Positions 9,331-19,720 of a DNA stretch of 64,000 bases are shown here, piece after piece. The position numbers and the translations under genes are program-made. Location: the NCBI GenBank assembly GCA_938743325.2, contig OW568873.1:620001-684000 (forward strand), in the 5' to 3' direction. Every line of letters begins with the position of its first letter. Positions within the stretch are counted from its first letter, which is position 1. Source of the stretch: Pycnococcus provasolii (lineage: Eukaryota > Chlorophyta > Pseudoscourfieldiophyceae > Pseudoscourfieldiales > Pycnococcaceae). The notes under the pieces are model-generated. The model did not search any database. It had not been told where the DNA came from and was given only the letters and a program-made list of their open reading frames with translations.

Positions 9331-10878
9331 CTACGCTCCACCAAGATTTCCAAGTGCCTCGCTGAAAGCCTCATGCCGTGCCACGGCGTCCACGTCAACC
9401 GTCGGTCGTACGGCATGTGTTGCGGTCATCAGGTCGTATTGACTCACAGGTGCCGGAGATGGAGGCATTCCGCTTGCCTCCGCCGCCTCAATCGCACGGC
9501 GCACCGGCCGAAGCATGGCCATGCGGCATGCCACGCGAACGTCTGCGCCGCTCAGGCCGTCCGTGGCATCCGCCAAAGCGGTCAAATCCAGCTTGCCCGC
9601 CGCGGTGCGAGAGCCAAGCGCATCCTCCGCAATCGCTCGGCGTGCCTCGGCATCTGGAAGTGGTACGTGAACTCGCCGCTCGAGGCGACGGAGCAGGGCA
9701 CGATCAAGCTCCCATGGCAGGTTGGTCGCGGCCAACACGAGCACGCCGGACATGGCATCCTCGGCAAGGCCGTCCATCCGCATGAGAAACTCGCTCTTCA
9801 CACGCCTCGACGCCTCGTGTTCGTGCTTTCCCCCGCCGCCGCCGTCGCCGCTGTCATCACCGCCTCGGCGGTCCATGAAGGCGTCGCACTCGTCAAGGAA
9901 TACGACACACGGCGCGTTGTGCCTCGCGAGTGCGAAGAGAGCGCGCACAGCCTTCTCCGACTCGCCGCGCCACTTTGACGTGAGCGAGCTCGCAGACACG
10001 TTCAGGAAGGTGGCACCTGCCGTGGCTGCCGCAGCGCGTGCGAGCATGGTCTTTCCCGTTCCCGGAGGTCCGTGCAAGAGCACACCGCGCCACGGCGTAA
10101 GTCCATCAGTGAATAGCTGTGGGTACCTCAACGGCCACACGACCGCCTCGTGTAAGGCCATTTTTGCGTCCTCGCATCCTTTGACGTCGTCCCACGCTGT
10201 GCCTTCGACGGAGACGTACGCGTCGCGTGCGACTGTCATGGCGGCTTCCACGAGCTCAGGCGCGAGGTGCGTAGGCAGTCGCAGCGGGTTGCGCAGCGGC
10301 ACGTCGTCGACGTCAAGGCTTCCGTTGTCGTGGTCGGCGTTCTGTGCCTGGCTGCCGCTGCTGCTTCCGACGACGCTCAAGTTTGCTACCGCCGACTTTT
10401 CCTTTTCCTTTTCCTTTTCCTTGTATTTCTCCGTGGCGATCGTCGATGCTCGCTGCGAGGCGGCGTTCGCTTGGTTTGCTGAACCGGCCGCTCGTCTCGC
10501 CGCGGCTGCAGCCGCCCCGGAGACAAACTTTCTCTGCGTCGTCGTCGCCGCCGCCGCCGTCGTCCTGTGCATGGTTCCTTCTTCCGCATTACCGCCTGCT
10601 CCGTATTCGGCCCTCCTGATGAGTTTTGGTTTCTTTCCAAACTTCGCCTCATACGCATCCTCGTATTCGCGCACTATGCTGACGAGGTCGACGTTATCTG
10701 CGACGTCCAGTTGGTCGAGCGAGACTCCCGCTTCTTGCTTGACGGCGTCGTAGGACGCGTAGAATCCGGCGTCTTGCAGGTACCTCATTGCGATGACGAG
10801 CGACGCGCGTCTTCTATTTTCGAGAGACTGCGTCGCGTAGTCGCGGGACAGGCCGTCAAGGCGCGTGTGCGCGGACAT
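9331..10878 (-). CDS. KATNAL2: Katanin p60-like AAA ATPase with LisH, KATNAL2 type
   Basis: A microtubule-severing-type AAA ATPase of 515 residues from ATG 10878. An N-terminal LisH motif (about 24-58) followed by DNVDLVSIVREYEDAYEAKF and FGKKPKL is characteristic of the KATNAL2 branch, which works in basal-body and flagellar biogenesis. Walker A is GPPGTGKT (270-277), Walker B is VVFLDECDAF (325-334), sensor 1 lies in VLAATNLPWELD (381-392), and arginine fingers are in RALLRRLERR. The linker at 150-161 is a Lys-Glu run encoded by a CTTTTC repeat. After Walker B there is a Gly/Asp insertion (340-350). Divergent from the coiled-coil gene at 11851. If KATNAL2 assignment is right, a flagellate stage is suggested. 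Confidence 0.85.
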   Translation of the reverse strand: MSAHTRLDGLSRDYATQSLENRRRASLVIAMRYLQDAGFYASYDAVKQEAGVSLDQLDVADNVDLVSIVREYEDAYEAKFGKKPKLIRRAEYGAGGNAEEGTMHRTTAAAATTTQRKFVSGAAAAAARRAAGSANQANAASQRASTIATEKYKEKEKEKEKSAVANLSVVGSSSGSQAQNADHDNGSLDVDDVPLRNPLRLPTHLAPELVEAAMTVARDAYVSVEGTAWDDVKGCEDAKMALHEAVVWPLRYPQLFTDGLTPWRGVLLHGPPGTGKTMLARAAAATAGATFLNVSASSLTSKWRGESEKAVRALFALARHNAPCVVFLDECDAFMDRRGGDDSGDGGGGGKHEHEASRRVKSEFLMRMDGLAEDAMSGVLVLAATNLPWELDRALLRRLERRVHVPLPDAEARRAIAEDALGSRTAAGKLDLTALADATDGLSGADVRVACRMAMLRPVRRAIEAAEASGMPPSPAPVSQYDLMTATHAVRPTVDVDAVARHEAFSEALGNLGGA

Positions 10879-11850
10879 GGCCACCGTGATCTCCAGTAAA
10901 CTGGTACCAACGGGTACAGGGCACGGAGTCAACGCCCTCTTAAGACACCAGAGGCAGACAGGACAGGCGGCCCCTGCTACTAAGGGTAGAGGGTACTCCC
11001 AACCCCTAACCAACCTCATCGCAAGGGCATATTAACGTATGGGCCGGTCACTCCTACCAAGGGTTGAAGCAAGGCCAGGGAACCGGGGTTTGATCAAGGC
11101 AACCTCTCCAACCTCCAACTCCCCTTAGAAAAATCGTCCCAACGCACCCCCGACAAAATGAATCCTCCATTCGACCATTCCCCGCATGGATTTCCCAAAC
11201 CCCGGTTCCCTGGCCTTGCTTCAACGGGGCCCAACGGGAGTGACCGGCCCATACGTTAATATGCCCTTGCTCATCGCGTCGCGTTCTTCCTCCCTCCTTG
11301 GAATTCCTCCCCTCGCGGCCATTTCATTCATTGATCTGAGAACTCGCACTGGCAGACGCACTGGGAGAGTGGGAGGTGGACGACCGTTGTTGTGGTAGAG
11401 GTATGGTCCCACCCTTAACGTAGTACCAGGCTGCAAGGGGGGAAAATCCTCCCCTCATTCACTGTACATTCACATTCCTAGTCCCCTGATTGATTTTATT
11501 TGGTCGGGACCCAGCTGCCTGGAATAAATAACTAGAAGAAGAATTATTCTATCTGTCCGTTTCCTTTTCAAATTTCACACCTATTCTTCCCCCTATTGGC
11601 CTATTTTTGTTTTCTTTCCCCGTTTCCCCTGCCCACTGCCCACTGGCAGACTGGGGCCCACCTCTCCCTCTCCCTCCCCATCCCCCTGGCCCCTGGCCCC
11701 TGGCCCCTGGCACAACTGGGGAGGTACCTCTACGAGTTTGACCTCGGAGTTGCCGCACGCACACGCACACTTAAGCACATCTTAAGCGCACCTATCTTAA
11801 GCTTACAGTACAGTACAGTAAGACGTGTTGTGTGTGGTTCTTGCTATTCT
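10879..11850. other. Divergent intergenic region between katanin and coiled-coil genes
   Basis: Besides the foldback at 11021-11270, this holds a pyrimidine-rich stretch (about 11560-11720) with a repeated CCCCTGG unit, and three CTTAAG motifs between 11770 and 11800 followed by ACAGT repeats just before the downstream start codon. No gene seen. Confidence 0.5.
11021..11270. mobile_element. MITE-like foldback element with 5-bp flanking repeats
   Basis: Arms 11021-11092 and 11196-11270 are inverted copies of each other (GCAAGGGCATATTAACGTAT outward end), identical except for about ten central bases, around a 103-bp spacer with no coding frame. TCATC is present directly outside both ends (11016-11020 and 11271-11275), which looks like a target-site duplication. 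A 5-bp duplication and short size fit a non-autonomous DNA transposon; the parent family is not known. It lies in the divergent promoter region of the katanin and coiled-coil genes. Confidence 0.7.
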
Positions 11851-14800
11851 ATGCGTGCTGTGCGCTCGAAACAACAACTCACTATAGGTAGCATAACTGA
11901 GAAGCCTGCTGAGCCTTCGTCCTCTTCTGAACCTCTCAATGAGGCTCAGGTCAAACTCGTTCATGACCCGCCCCATTCGTGCCCCTCGACTATGACACAT
12001 GGGAAACATACAAACAAGGAGGAGGAGCAGGAGCAGGAGCAGGAGAATGAACAACTACTTCAGGAGATGGAGGCGGAGGAAATCTCCGACGAGGAGATCG
12101 AGGAGATCTCCATCTCCGACGACGACAACTCGGAGGGGGAAAACCAAGAACCGAACGGCGCAGCGGAGAATAATTGTCAGCGTGAGCAGAACGATAAGCC
12201 AACCCCGGCGGGAGAGCAGAAGGCGAAGAACGATGACCCTGCAAAGGTCAACGTGAAGGCAAAGGTGGCGCCAGCCGTGCAAGACGCGCTCGCGAGCATG
12301 TTCGAGGCGGCGCGCGAGACTGAGGAAGACGAGAAGCTTGAGGAGGAGAGGACGGTGCAGGTGGCGCCAGCCGTGCAAGACGCGCTCGCGAGCGTGTACG
12401 AGGCGGCGCGCGAGACTGAGGACGAAGATAAGACCGAGCTGTTGGAGTTTGACTCGGACGAAGAAGACAAAGACGGCGGGAAGGAAGAGAGGACGGTGCA
12501 GGTGGCGCCAGCCGTGCAAGACGCGCTCGCGAGCGTGTACGAGGCGGCGCGCGAGACTGAGGACGAAGATAAGACCGAGCTGTTGGAGTTTGACTCGGAC
12601 GAAGAAGACAAAGACGGCGGGAAGGAAGAGAGGACGGTGCAGGTGGCGCCAGCCGTGCAAGACGCGCTCGCGAGCGTGTACGAGGCGGCGCGCGAGACTG
12701 AGGACAACGACAAAGAAAAAGACAATAACGACATGAGGGAGAAAATGGTGCAGGTGGCGCCAGCCGTGCAAGACGAAGCGCTCGCGATCTCTCAATCTCA
12801 CTCGCCTTCAGATACCGATGCAAACAACGAGCGCAGTTTCGACATGGTTCGTGCTGAGCTTTCGGAGCTTACTGCAGATCTTGCGGCTGCTGAAGCGGAT
12901 GCCGAGGCGCGTGATGAGCAGGCCCGCAATGTCGAGACCAGCTTACGTGCCGAGCTCAACAAGGCGAGGCAAGACGCCAATGGGGCTCGTGAGCAGGCTA
13001 TGGCTGCCGATTTAGCGCTGCAGGCTGCCAACACAGCCTTGGAACTTTCCAAGGCGGAAGCGGCTGCAGCCCTGGAGACTGCCAAATCCGCAGCGGAGGA
13101 GGCGGCGGAGCTTCGACGCCAAGCATCCATCGCATGCGACGAGGCATCCGCACAAGCGCGTGCTTCGAGTGCTGCCAGGGCAGAATCTGCTGCGGCTGTG
13201 CAAGCAGCCAAGTCCGTTACGGAGGAAATGGCGGTGCTGCGCCGCCAAACCTCCATTGCGTTGGAGGAGACATCTACCCAAGCTCGCGCTGCCGCCGCCG
13301 CGAAGGCGGAAAATGCGCAGCTTAAGACGTCGCTCGCCACGGCACACGACGAAAGGCGCAAATGCGTCGAGGAGGTGGAAAAATTGAGACGACAACTCGA
13401 GGACGCGGAGGCGATCAATCATGCAAGATCAACCTGTCGTGACGGCGAGAACCAAGGTGACGTTGATCTCGAGCGTGAAAACCGAACTCTTGTGAGGCGG
13501 CTGATACGTTCGGAACGTCGTGTCGCTCTTCTCGAAGAAAAGCTTGGCGATGACGCGCCACCAGCGACGCCTGACACGGCATACGGCGACTCGCCGTCAA
13601 GTGCAGTCGTACTCACCCCAGGAAATGCCACGATGACCCCCGGAGCGACGACTCCTGCTCCCCAACGTATGCAAACGCCGCGTCGCACTTCGCCAGACGC
13701 GGCGTGGACGGAAAGCGCACGCAAGCGAGTGATGGAACTTGAATCTGAGCTTTCGGCGGCAAATGAAGCGCTGCAGGACTCCATGCAACAGGTGCACGCC
13801 CTTGAAAGGGGGAATGTGACGATGCACGCATCAAAGAGTCCTCTGTCGCCCGGCAATAGCGGCTGGTCGGATCGCGCCGCTCGTGTCGGAGCGGCTCTCG
13901 CTGAGGCGCAGGAGCGAGAGCAAGTTCTCGCCCGCGAAAGAGACGGGGCGTGCGCGGCGCTCATGCAGTCGGAAGAACGGCGCAAGGAGGCGGAGCAAAC
14001 ATATCGCGCTCACTCTCGCAAGTTCCAAATGGAGTTAGGTTCTGCGAAGAAAAAGGTGCTTGCGCTTGAACTTGCGCACAAGAGGCTGAGCCAGAACTTA
14101 GCTAGCTCAGCTGCCGAGGCAAGTGCGCTGAGGAAGGAGTCTGGCAAGCTAAGGGAGGAACTGGCAGCTCTAAAGCAGAAGGCGTCGGAAGTTCCCGTGC
14201 TCAGCTCACGCATAGAAAGTCTCGAGCGCGAACGAGCAACCATGCAAACCTGCAATGACAACCTATGGCGCCAGCTTCAGGAGAGCGATGCACGATCGAG
14301 CAAGATTATGGAGGACTCGATGAGTGCTGCCTCACTCCGAGCAAATGAAGCACAGTCGAAGCTCGACAGTCTGCGCGAGTCTCTAGAAGCAAAGATGGCT
14401 GACTCGGCGGCGGCATTCGCGCGCGAGCGTGCGAGCCTGACGACGGAACTTTCCGCACAGTCCACCGCGCTCGCAGCCGTGCAGACGCGTGTATCCGAGG
14501 CGGAGAATTCGAGTGCACAAGCGCAATCTGCCATGGACATAGAGCGCAGAGCGACAGAGGCGGCAGAAAAGCGCGTTTCGGAACTAGAGGGGCAAATCAC
14601 GGCACACACGGAATCGGCATCGCGTGATGTGGCGCAGCTGAAAGCTCAGCACGAGAAGTACCTGGCGTCAGTCAACCAGCGGCTCAGCGAAATTACTATG
14701 CAGAGAGCTGACGACGCCGATAGCGCGGCAGCTCAGCTTCGCGAGGCTTCCGATCGTATCTCGGAGTTAGAAGAACAGCTTGCCGAAACCATGCGAATGC

Positions 14801-16188
14801 GTGACGGAACTGCCCGTGAGCTTGCCGATCTGCGCGCCGCCGCGGCGACAACAACAGAGGAACGGTCGGCGGCAATGGCAGAGTTGCAAGAGGTACGGGA
14901 GGAGCTCGATGCGGCTGAGCAAGAGATTCGCGAACTTCAGAGCCGTGTCGCGCCCACTGCTCACGATGCCTCGGCGGAGGAGTACGCGACCACGAGCTCG
15001 ACTCGACCAAAGCCGTCGTCAAATGACGGTGATCGCTCAAAACACACGACAGCACGCAAGCGAGAACGGCGCTTTCCCAAATCATCGACGCGTACCACAA
15101 AGAATGAGAAAAGCACAGCGAGCGCGGAGGCGGAACTCGCTCTCGCTATGAGTGTCCTTGCAACACGTCGTGCGGAGGAGGCGGTACTTCGACTGCAGGT
15201 GGCGTCGAATGGCGAACTTGGCATCGACCCGAATTCAGAAACATCGCCAGCATCGAGTCCAGATTCCAATGCAACTCCAAGCAAGCGTGCACGCGTTGAC
15301 ATGCGGCATGCACTCAAGCTCACGATTCCTTCCTCGCCGTCCCCAGAAGATGAAGACGAGGCTGGCCCTCCTAGCCTAAGCTTCGATCCGCTTGGGAACA
15401 GCTCGAGCGCGGATGGCACGTCGTTTTCCGGTTCTGATGTGATGGAACCTCCAACACCAACTCTTGGAGTCCCCGAGAATCCGGTGCATTCATCTCACGA
15501 GGACAATACAGGAGCACGGGTGCAACGTAACTTCGTTCGAACCATGAACCGCGTTCGGCGAGAGGAGGTGGTGGCTCGCCAAGCCTGCAAATTTGCGAAT
15601 CAGCTCATGGCAGACCTCACGCGGCAGCGCCGCCGCCTTGACGCGAGTCTCAAAGCAGCATCTCCTGGAAGGACTTCAGCAACCCTTGCCAAGCAGAGCG
15701 CAAGGATCAAGGAGGAGCTAGATCGCACGCAGGCGCAGCGTGATGCTGTTCGCCGTCGTATCTCGTCGCTACGTGCATTTGAGGCTGCGTCAGCTGCGGC
15801 CACCGCGGCGGGAGAGAATGTGCCACGATCTCCAAGAGGAGGATGGGTTGTATCCCGCGACGGCGCTGTGGACGCAGAAGTGGCGGGACCTACCGCGCTT
15901 TCCCTCGTTTGCGCCGCATCTGCATGCAAGGATGCCACTGACGCCGCGCGAGCGTTGGGTACTCAAGATCCACTTCTGGAATATCGTTCTCGCAAGGTGC
16001 TTGCGCCAGTGAATGACCAGCATGTCTCGCAACGTATTCCGAGCACAAAGGCTCGTGCGGCGGCGCTTGCGGGTACGAGTCCTCGCGAAGGTTCGTTTCA
16101 TAAGCATGATGCGTTCGTCGAACGCATGCTCGACCAGCTAACAACCGCAAGATCCGTCGTGAAACATAGTCGCTACCAACCCCGCTGA
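11851..16188 (+). CDS. Large coiled-coil protein with N-terminal 47-residue repeats
   Basis: A 1445-residue protein from ATG 11851; the frame upstream is Pro/Leu-rich and unlikely to be coding. Residues about 50-90 are Glu-rich. Then comes a unit VAPAVQDALASVYEAARETE repeated five times, with two 141-bp copies identical at the DNA level. Residues about 330-1050 are almost continuous heptad-type coiled coil rich in Ala, Glu, Arg and Lys. The C-terminal third is Ser/Thr/Pro-rich, then has a shorter helical block (about 1225-1320). No motor, kinase or known targeting domain is visible. Such architecture is common in centrosomal, Golgi or flagellar structural proteins, but no family was recognised and its role is unknown. 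Confidence 0.75.
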   Translation: MRAVRSKQQLTIGSITEKPAEPSSSSEPLNEAQVKLVHDPPHSCPSTMTHGKHTNKEEEQEQEQENEQLLQEMEAEEISDEEIEEISISDDDNSEGENQEPNGAAENNCQREQNDKPTPAGEQKAKNDDPAKVNVKAKVAPAVQDALASMFEAARETEEDEKLEEERTVQVAPAVQDALASVYEAARETEDEDKTELLEFDSDEEDKDGGKEERTVQVAPAVQDALASVYEAARETEDEDKTELLEFDSDEEDKDGGKEERTVQVAPAVQDALASVYEAARETEDNDKEKDNNDMREKMVQVAPAVQDEALAISQSHSPSDTDANNERSFDMVRAELSELTADLAAAEADAEARDEQARNVETSLRAELNKARQDANGAREQAMAADLALQAANTALELSKAEAAAALETAKSAAEEAAELRRQASIACDEASAQARASSAARAESAAAVQAAKSVTEEMAVLRRQTSIALEETSTQARAAAAAKAENAQLKTSLATAHDERRKCVEEVEKLRRQLEDAEAINHARSTCRDGENQGDVDLERENRTLVRRLIRSERRVALLEEKLGDDAPPATPDTAYGDSPSSAVVLTPGNATMTPGATTPAPQRMQTPRRTSPDAAWTESARKRVMELESELSAANEALQDSMQQVHALERGNVTMHASKSPLSPGNSGWSDRAARVGAALAEAQEREQVLARERDGACAALMQSEERRKEAEQTYRAHSRKFQMELGSAKKKVLALELAHKRLSQNLASSAAEASALRKESGKLREELAALKQKASEVPVLSSRIESLERERATMQTCNDNLWRQLQESDARSSKIMEDSMSAASLRANEAQSKLDSLRESLEAKMADSAAAFARERASLTTELSAQSTALAAVQTRVSEAENSSAQAQSAMDIERRATEAAEKRVSELEGQITAHTESASRDVAQLKAQHEKYLASVNQRLSEITMQRADDADSAAAQLREASDRISELEEQLAETMRMRDGTARELADLRAAAATTTEERSAAMAELQEVREELDAAEQEIRELQSRVAPTAHDASAEEYATTSSTRPKPSSNDGDRSKHTTARKRERRFPKSSTRTTKNEKSTASAEAELALAMSVLATRRAEEAVLRLQVASNGELGIDPNSETSPASSPDSNATPSKRARVDMRHALKLTIPSSPSPEDEDEAGPPSLSFDPLGNSSSADGTSFSGSDVMEPPTPTLGVPENPVHSSHEDNTGARVQRNFVRTMNRVRREEVVARQACKFANQLMADLTRQRRRLDASLKAASPGRTSATLAKQSARIKEELDRTQAQRDAVRRRISSLRAFEAASAAATAAGENVPRSPRGGWVVSRDGAVDAEVAGPTALSLVCAASACKDATDAARALGTQDPLLEYRSRKVLAPVNDQHVSQRIPSTKARAAALAGTSPREGSFHKHDAFVERMLDQLTTARSVVKHSRYQPR
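12355..12777 (+). repeat. 141-bp in-frame tandem repeat
   Basis: Units start at 12355, 12496 and 12637 (period exactly 141 bp, 47 codons) beginning GTGCAGGTGGCGCCAGCC; a partial related unit precedes at 12265 and another follows at 12748. The first two full units appear base-identical over most of their length, which indicates recent duplication. Confidence 0.85.
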
Positions 16189-16316
16189 TGTCCTTTCCAT
16201 ATACCCTTATGGCAGGAATATTTCACGAGGTAGAAGGCGTGGGTTAACTGAATATAAAAATATAATTAAAATATATCGTGAATTATTTTCTGTTCATCTA
16301 CATTTTGGTTGTACAT

Positions 16317-19300
16317 CTAAACTACGTCGCTAGTATATGCGGTTTCCACATTCGCAAAGTAGATCCCGTCAATTGAATCTGGGGAAAAGATCGCCCCAGT
16401 TGTTGCATTGCGCGGCCCATCGAATGTCACCTGCCACTCCACGTCAACATCAGCCTCCCAAATACTCGTCACGTCCGCGTAAATACCCGTGAATGTGTTC
16501 GGGGCTGCCCTCGACCGGCTATTGTAAGCCCTACTCATCTGCAACTCGCGGGTTCCGATGCGAAGCGTCGCACTGACATTGCACCATCCCGCCCAAGGGT
16601 TTGCAAGTGGAGAATAGGACGGCATCACGTACACGAGCAAGCGAGCTGGCTGAAGCCATGTTGCATTATAGTCGTCAGAAGTCCATGGGATTTTGCCCCA
16701 CGCTGAATTCGCACGTGCCTGCATTTGTGCAAAAATGCGAGATGGCACCACACTCGATCCCTTGAGCGGACTCAAGCCTGCGTAGCCTGCGGGCGGTGGA
16801 GGTCCAAGTGCTTGCGCGGATCGGAACGGGCGACCTTTGAAAATGCCCCAGACGTAGGCATTGCCATCTTCCCAGCGCATATTCACATTTTCTTGATTCA
16901 CAGTTGCCGTGGTAATGGTAGCCTTCGCAGAATCTGGCAATCCGCTCACGATGGCGCGAAATGGCATGCCGAATTCCCCGTATGCACCAGTGATTCGAAT
17001 CGTGCTCCCTTCGATCGCCACGTCACCTGGCATTCCCGAAAGCACCGGTGGAGATCCCGACGGTCTCGGCTTCTCTGCTTCGAACTTTAGGACACGAGCC
17101 GTGGTGCCAGCAAGCTCCATCGAAAGCGTGGAGCCACAGCGAATGCCTCGATACGCCGTAAATTCAATAGGGTAAAGCACACTTCCCTTCCACGACATGT
17201 CGCCGTCGTCGGGTGAGCATGGTACGTCGAGTGACTCGCTGTCCCAGGTGAGATTCAGGGCAACACTGGCATGGCCTGGATTGAAGAGGAACATGAAAAT
17301 CTCGCTTGCATCTGGCGATGCAGCGGCAACTCCGTCAACGTGCCCTAGTGCAGGGCTGTTGCCAAACAGCGGCCACAGAGGACGGTAGCGGAGCAGTGTA
17401 CTGAGATTCTGCGCAGCGAACGAAGTCCACTTGTGAAAAAATGACGTGAGCGGCGTCGATGGAAATGCATCAAATTCAGCCTGGTCTCGGGCTGGAACCA
17501 TGTTCATAAGAATGTTTCTCGGTGCCACAGCAATGCTCGAAAGCACGCTGTGCTCAAACCCAAGAATATCGAAATCGCGAATGTTGGCGTCACTCCAGTA
17601 CAGAGTGCCGTTCGCGGCGAAGCGCTCGGTAAGGTGTCCGATGAAACCAGAAATCGTGTCCGCGGGTGAAAAGTACAGCCCCCAAAGCTCGTAAGCGCGA
17701 TAGCGCAAATTTGACGCCGATACCCGATCGGTGGAAAGGTCTGCAATGCGCACGCCGTACGTCTCAGGCTGCTCATCCTCCATGATTGGCTCGCTGTAGC
17801 TGCCATACAGCCAATAGAATGGGCCGTACGAGTGAGCGCTCTGCCGATGGTCCATCACGATTGCGGGATATCGTTCACGCAAGCCAGCTAGAACATTCAT
17901 CCATCCACGCCATGTTGCATACGTGGAGTGGTACGTGTCCAGCCCGAGGAATGTGAAGTCCCACGAAAATCCCCCAAGCTGAAACCGATCCATGAAGGTT
18001 CCAAGCGCGTCAAGGAGATAGGCTTGAAAGCGTGGGTCAGCGAGAGCCGCCCAGCGTTGCTCACCGGGTGCCGCACCCTTGCAGTCCCGATTGTTCAAGC
18101 AGTAGATCCACGGCGCGGGCGACTTTTCGCCACCTGGTCCGAGAAATCCAAGGATGGGATACACGTAAGCGAGAAGCTTAACGCCGCTGCGCTGTGCGGC
18201 GTCCAGTACTCTCTTAGTCGAGTCTGGTACAGGTCCGCTACGTGCATCCCAGATTCCCTTGCGTAACCACTCCCCAAACCCGAGCCAGAGCACTTCCTCC
18301 CATCCCCACCAGTCTGTTGCGTTCGCACGCGTGCCAAGGTCGCCGTTGCGCGGTGATGATACCGCGTGCGTGATGTTGAGACGCTGGCACGCACGCAGAA
18401 CGCGATCGTATTCGGCAAATCCGCTCTCGGTGGCGACATCTAGCTGGTAGGCATCCTCGGTCCAGTCGACGTGTACGCGTGTCTGGTGCAGCTTTGAAAA
18501 AGTTCGCATGCTGTCGGCAATGTCGGCAACGAGCTGGCGTTCGTTGTTATGGGCGGACGTCTCCGTTGTGTAAGGGAGGTAGGCTTTCGCGGGAAGCAGA
18601 CTAACAATGCCGATCGCCATAGCATCGAGTGAGTATGGAAGTGGGATATTGCTTGTTGTCACGTTGTAGACGAGACTCATTGTTGCCACCCCGCTCGCCG
18701 TGGTACTAGCTGTGGCATTCGAAAATGGGTTGGTGGGCACCGCAACCACACTGCGGAAACCACCATCGGCACTGTATCGCGCGGCGGCGAAAACGTCCAG
18801 TACGCCGTAAGGATTGTTTGGACCCTCGTGAGAATGCATTACGAACGCAGTTGGCTTCGCATATGTGGAAAAGGTCATCGATGCTAGCGGTGCAACGATT
18901 CCCACGTCTACGCTTCCCTGTCCGATGAGCGTGACCGTCTTTGTGATCCACGCATTTCTGCTATCCGGTGGAGCATTGAGGCGGTACGTGACGTTGACGT
19001 GACTGACATTTGTGTCCGTGAATGATGATGAGCATGGATACGTGAGAACAGCCTCGGTCGCCGATATCTGTGTAAGCGTGGGCTTCGACGTGAATTTGCT
19101 AATATCTGTACCATGCACCTGTGCACTGAATGCGTCGCGCTGCACACGGATTGGCCAGGAATCGTCATCGTTGCCACCGCCACTCACGCTGAACTGTGTC
19201 AAGCCAGAGATGGACACATCTACGACGACATCTCTCACGCGCAGGGTCGCCATTTCCGCCTTCTTTGCGTCGTTGCGAGTGGCACCGGTATGCATTCCAC

Positions 19301-19571
19301 GAAGTTGACCTGCCCGTCGCGCCGACGACATGACTCCACCTCTGAGTCTCTCACCGAAGGTTAGGCTCTTCGATCTTTCTTTCTGAACATTCGTCATGGA
19401 ACCTGAACCTGCTGATTGGTCTCCCTGGAAGGGTATTGACGACGCCGATACGACGTGCAAGCCCACATATCCAACACCACCATGGCCTTTCCCATTGCCC
19501 CAACATGGCCAATCTGTGAATACTACGACTATACTTATAAGGAGGAGGAGGTGGTTATAAGGAGGCGACAT
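16317..19571 (-). CDS. Secreted glycoside-hydrolase-like protein
   Basis: An 1084-residue protein beginning with a signal peptide (MSPPYNHLLLLISIVVVFTD). The middle (about 330-720) looks like a TIM-barrel hydrolase of the alpha-galactosidase/GH31/GH36-like clan: GVKLLAYVYPILGF, then GGFSWDFTFLGLDTYHS near residue 535, IVMDHRQSAHSYG, and a histidine/tryptophan-rich DTISGFIGHLTERF. The Asp in WDFTF is a plausible nucleophile by position. Flanking regions are beta-rich and probably form carbohydrate-binding-like modules. Several N-x-S/T sites fit a secreted protein. I cannot name a substrate or GH family with certainty. Three 58-bp repeats lie 150-320 bp upstream of the start. Confidence 0.6.
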   Translation of the reverse strand: MSPPYNHLLLLISIVVVFTDWPCWGNGKGHGGVGYVGLHVVSASSIPFQGDQSAGSGSMTNVQKERSKSLTFGERLRGGVMSSARRAGQLRGMHTGATRNDAKKAEMATLRVRDVVVDVSISGLTQFSVSGGGNDDDSWPIRVQRDAFSAQVHGTDISKFTSKPTLTQISATEAVLTYPCSSSFTDTNVSHVNVTYRLNAPPDSRNAWITKTVTLIGQGSVDVGIVAPLASMTFSTYAKPTAFVMHSHEGPNNPYGVLDVFAAARYSADGGFRSVVAVPTNPFSNATASTTASGVATMSLVYNVTTSNIPLPYSLDAMAIGIVSLLPAKAYLPYTTETSAHNNERQLVADIADSMRTFSKLHQTRVHVDWTEDAYQLDVATESGFAEYDRVLRACQRLNITHAVSSPRNGDLGTRANATDWWGWEEVLWLGFGEWLRKGIWDARSGPVPDSTKRVLDAAQRSGVKLLAYVYPILGFLGPGGEKSPAPWIYCLNNRDCKGAAPGEQRWAALADPRFQAYLLDALGTFMDRFQLGGFSWDFTFLGLDTYHSTYATWRGWMNVLAGLRERYPAIVMDHRQSAHSYGPFYWLYGSYSEPIMEDEQPETYGVRIADLSTDRVSASNLRYRAYELWGLYFSPADTISGFIGHLTERFAANGTLYWSDANIRDFDILGFEHSVLSSIAVAPRNILMNMVPARDQAEFDAFPSTPLTSFFHKWTSFAAQNLSTLLRYRPLWPLFGNSPALGHVDGVAAASPDASEIFMFLFNPGHASVALNLTWDSESLDVPCSPDDGDMSWKGSVLYPIEFTAYRGIRCGSTLSMELAGTTARVLKFEAEKPRPSGSPPVLSGMPGDVAIEGSTIRITGAYGEFGMPFRAIVSGLPDSAKATITTATVNQENVNMRWEDGNAYVWGIFKGRPFRSAQALGPPPPAGYAGLSPLKGSSVVPSRIFAQMQARANSAWGKIPWTSDDYNATWLQPARLLVYVMPSYSPLANPWAGWCNVSATLRIGTRELQMSRAYNSRSRAAPNTFTGIYADVTSIWEADVDVEWQVTFDGPRNATTGAIFSPDSIDGIYFANVETAYTSDVV

Positions 19572-19720
19572 GACACAAGTCTACAGAACAAGAGCCAACA
19601 GTGCCGCGAATTCGGAGAAGAATGAGAAGAAGTTGGGCAAGGTTGGGCAAGGAGGGAGTGAAGGTGAGGTGAGGTGGCACACGCGCCTACGATCCGAGGT
19701 GGCACTTCGAAGACCATGCC

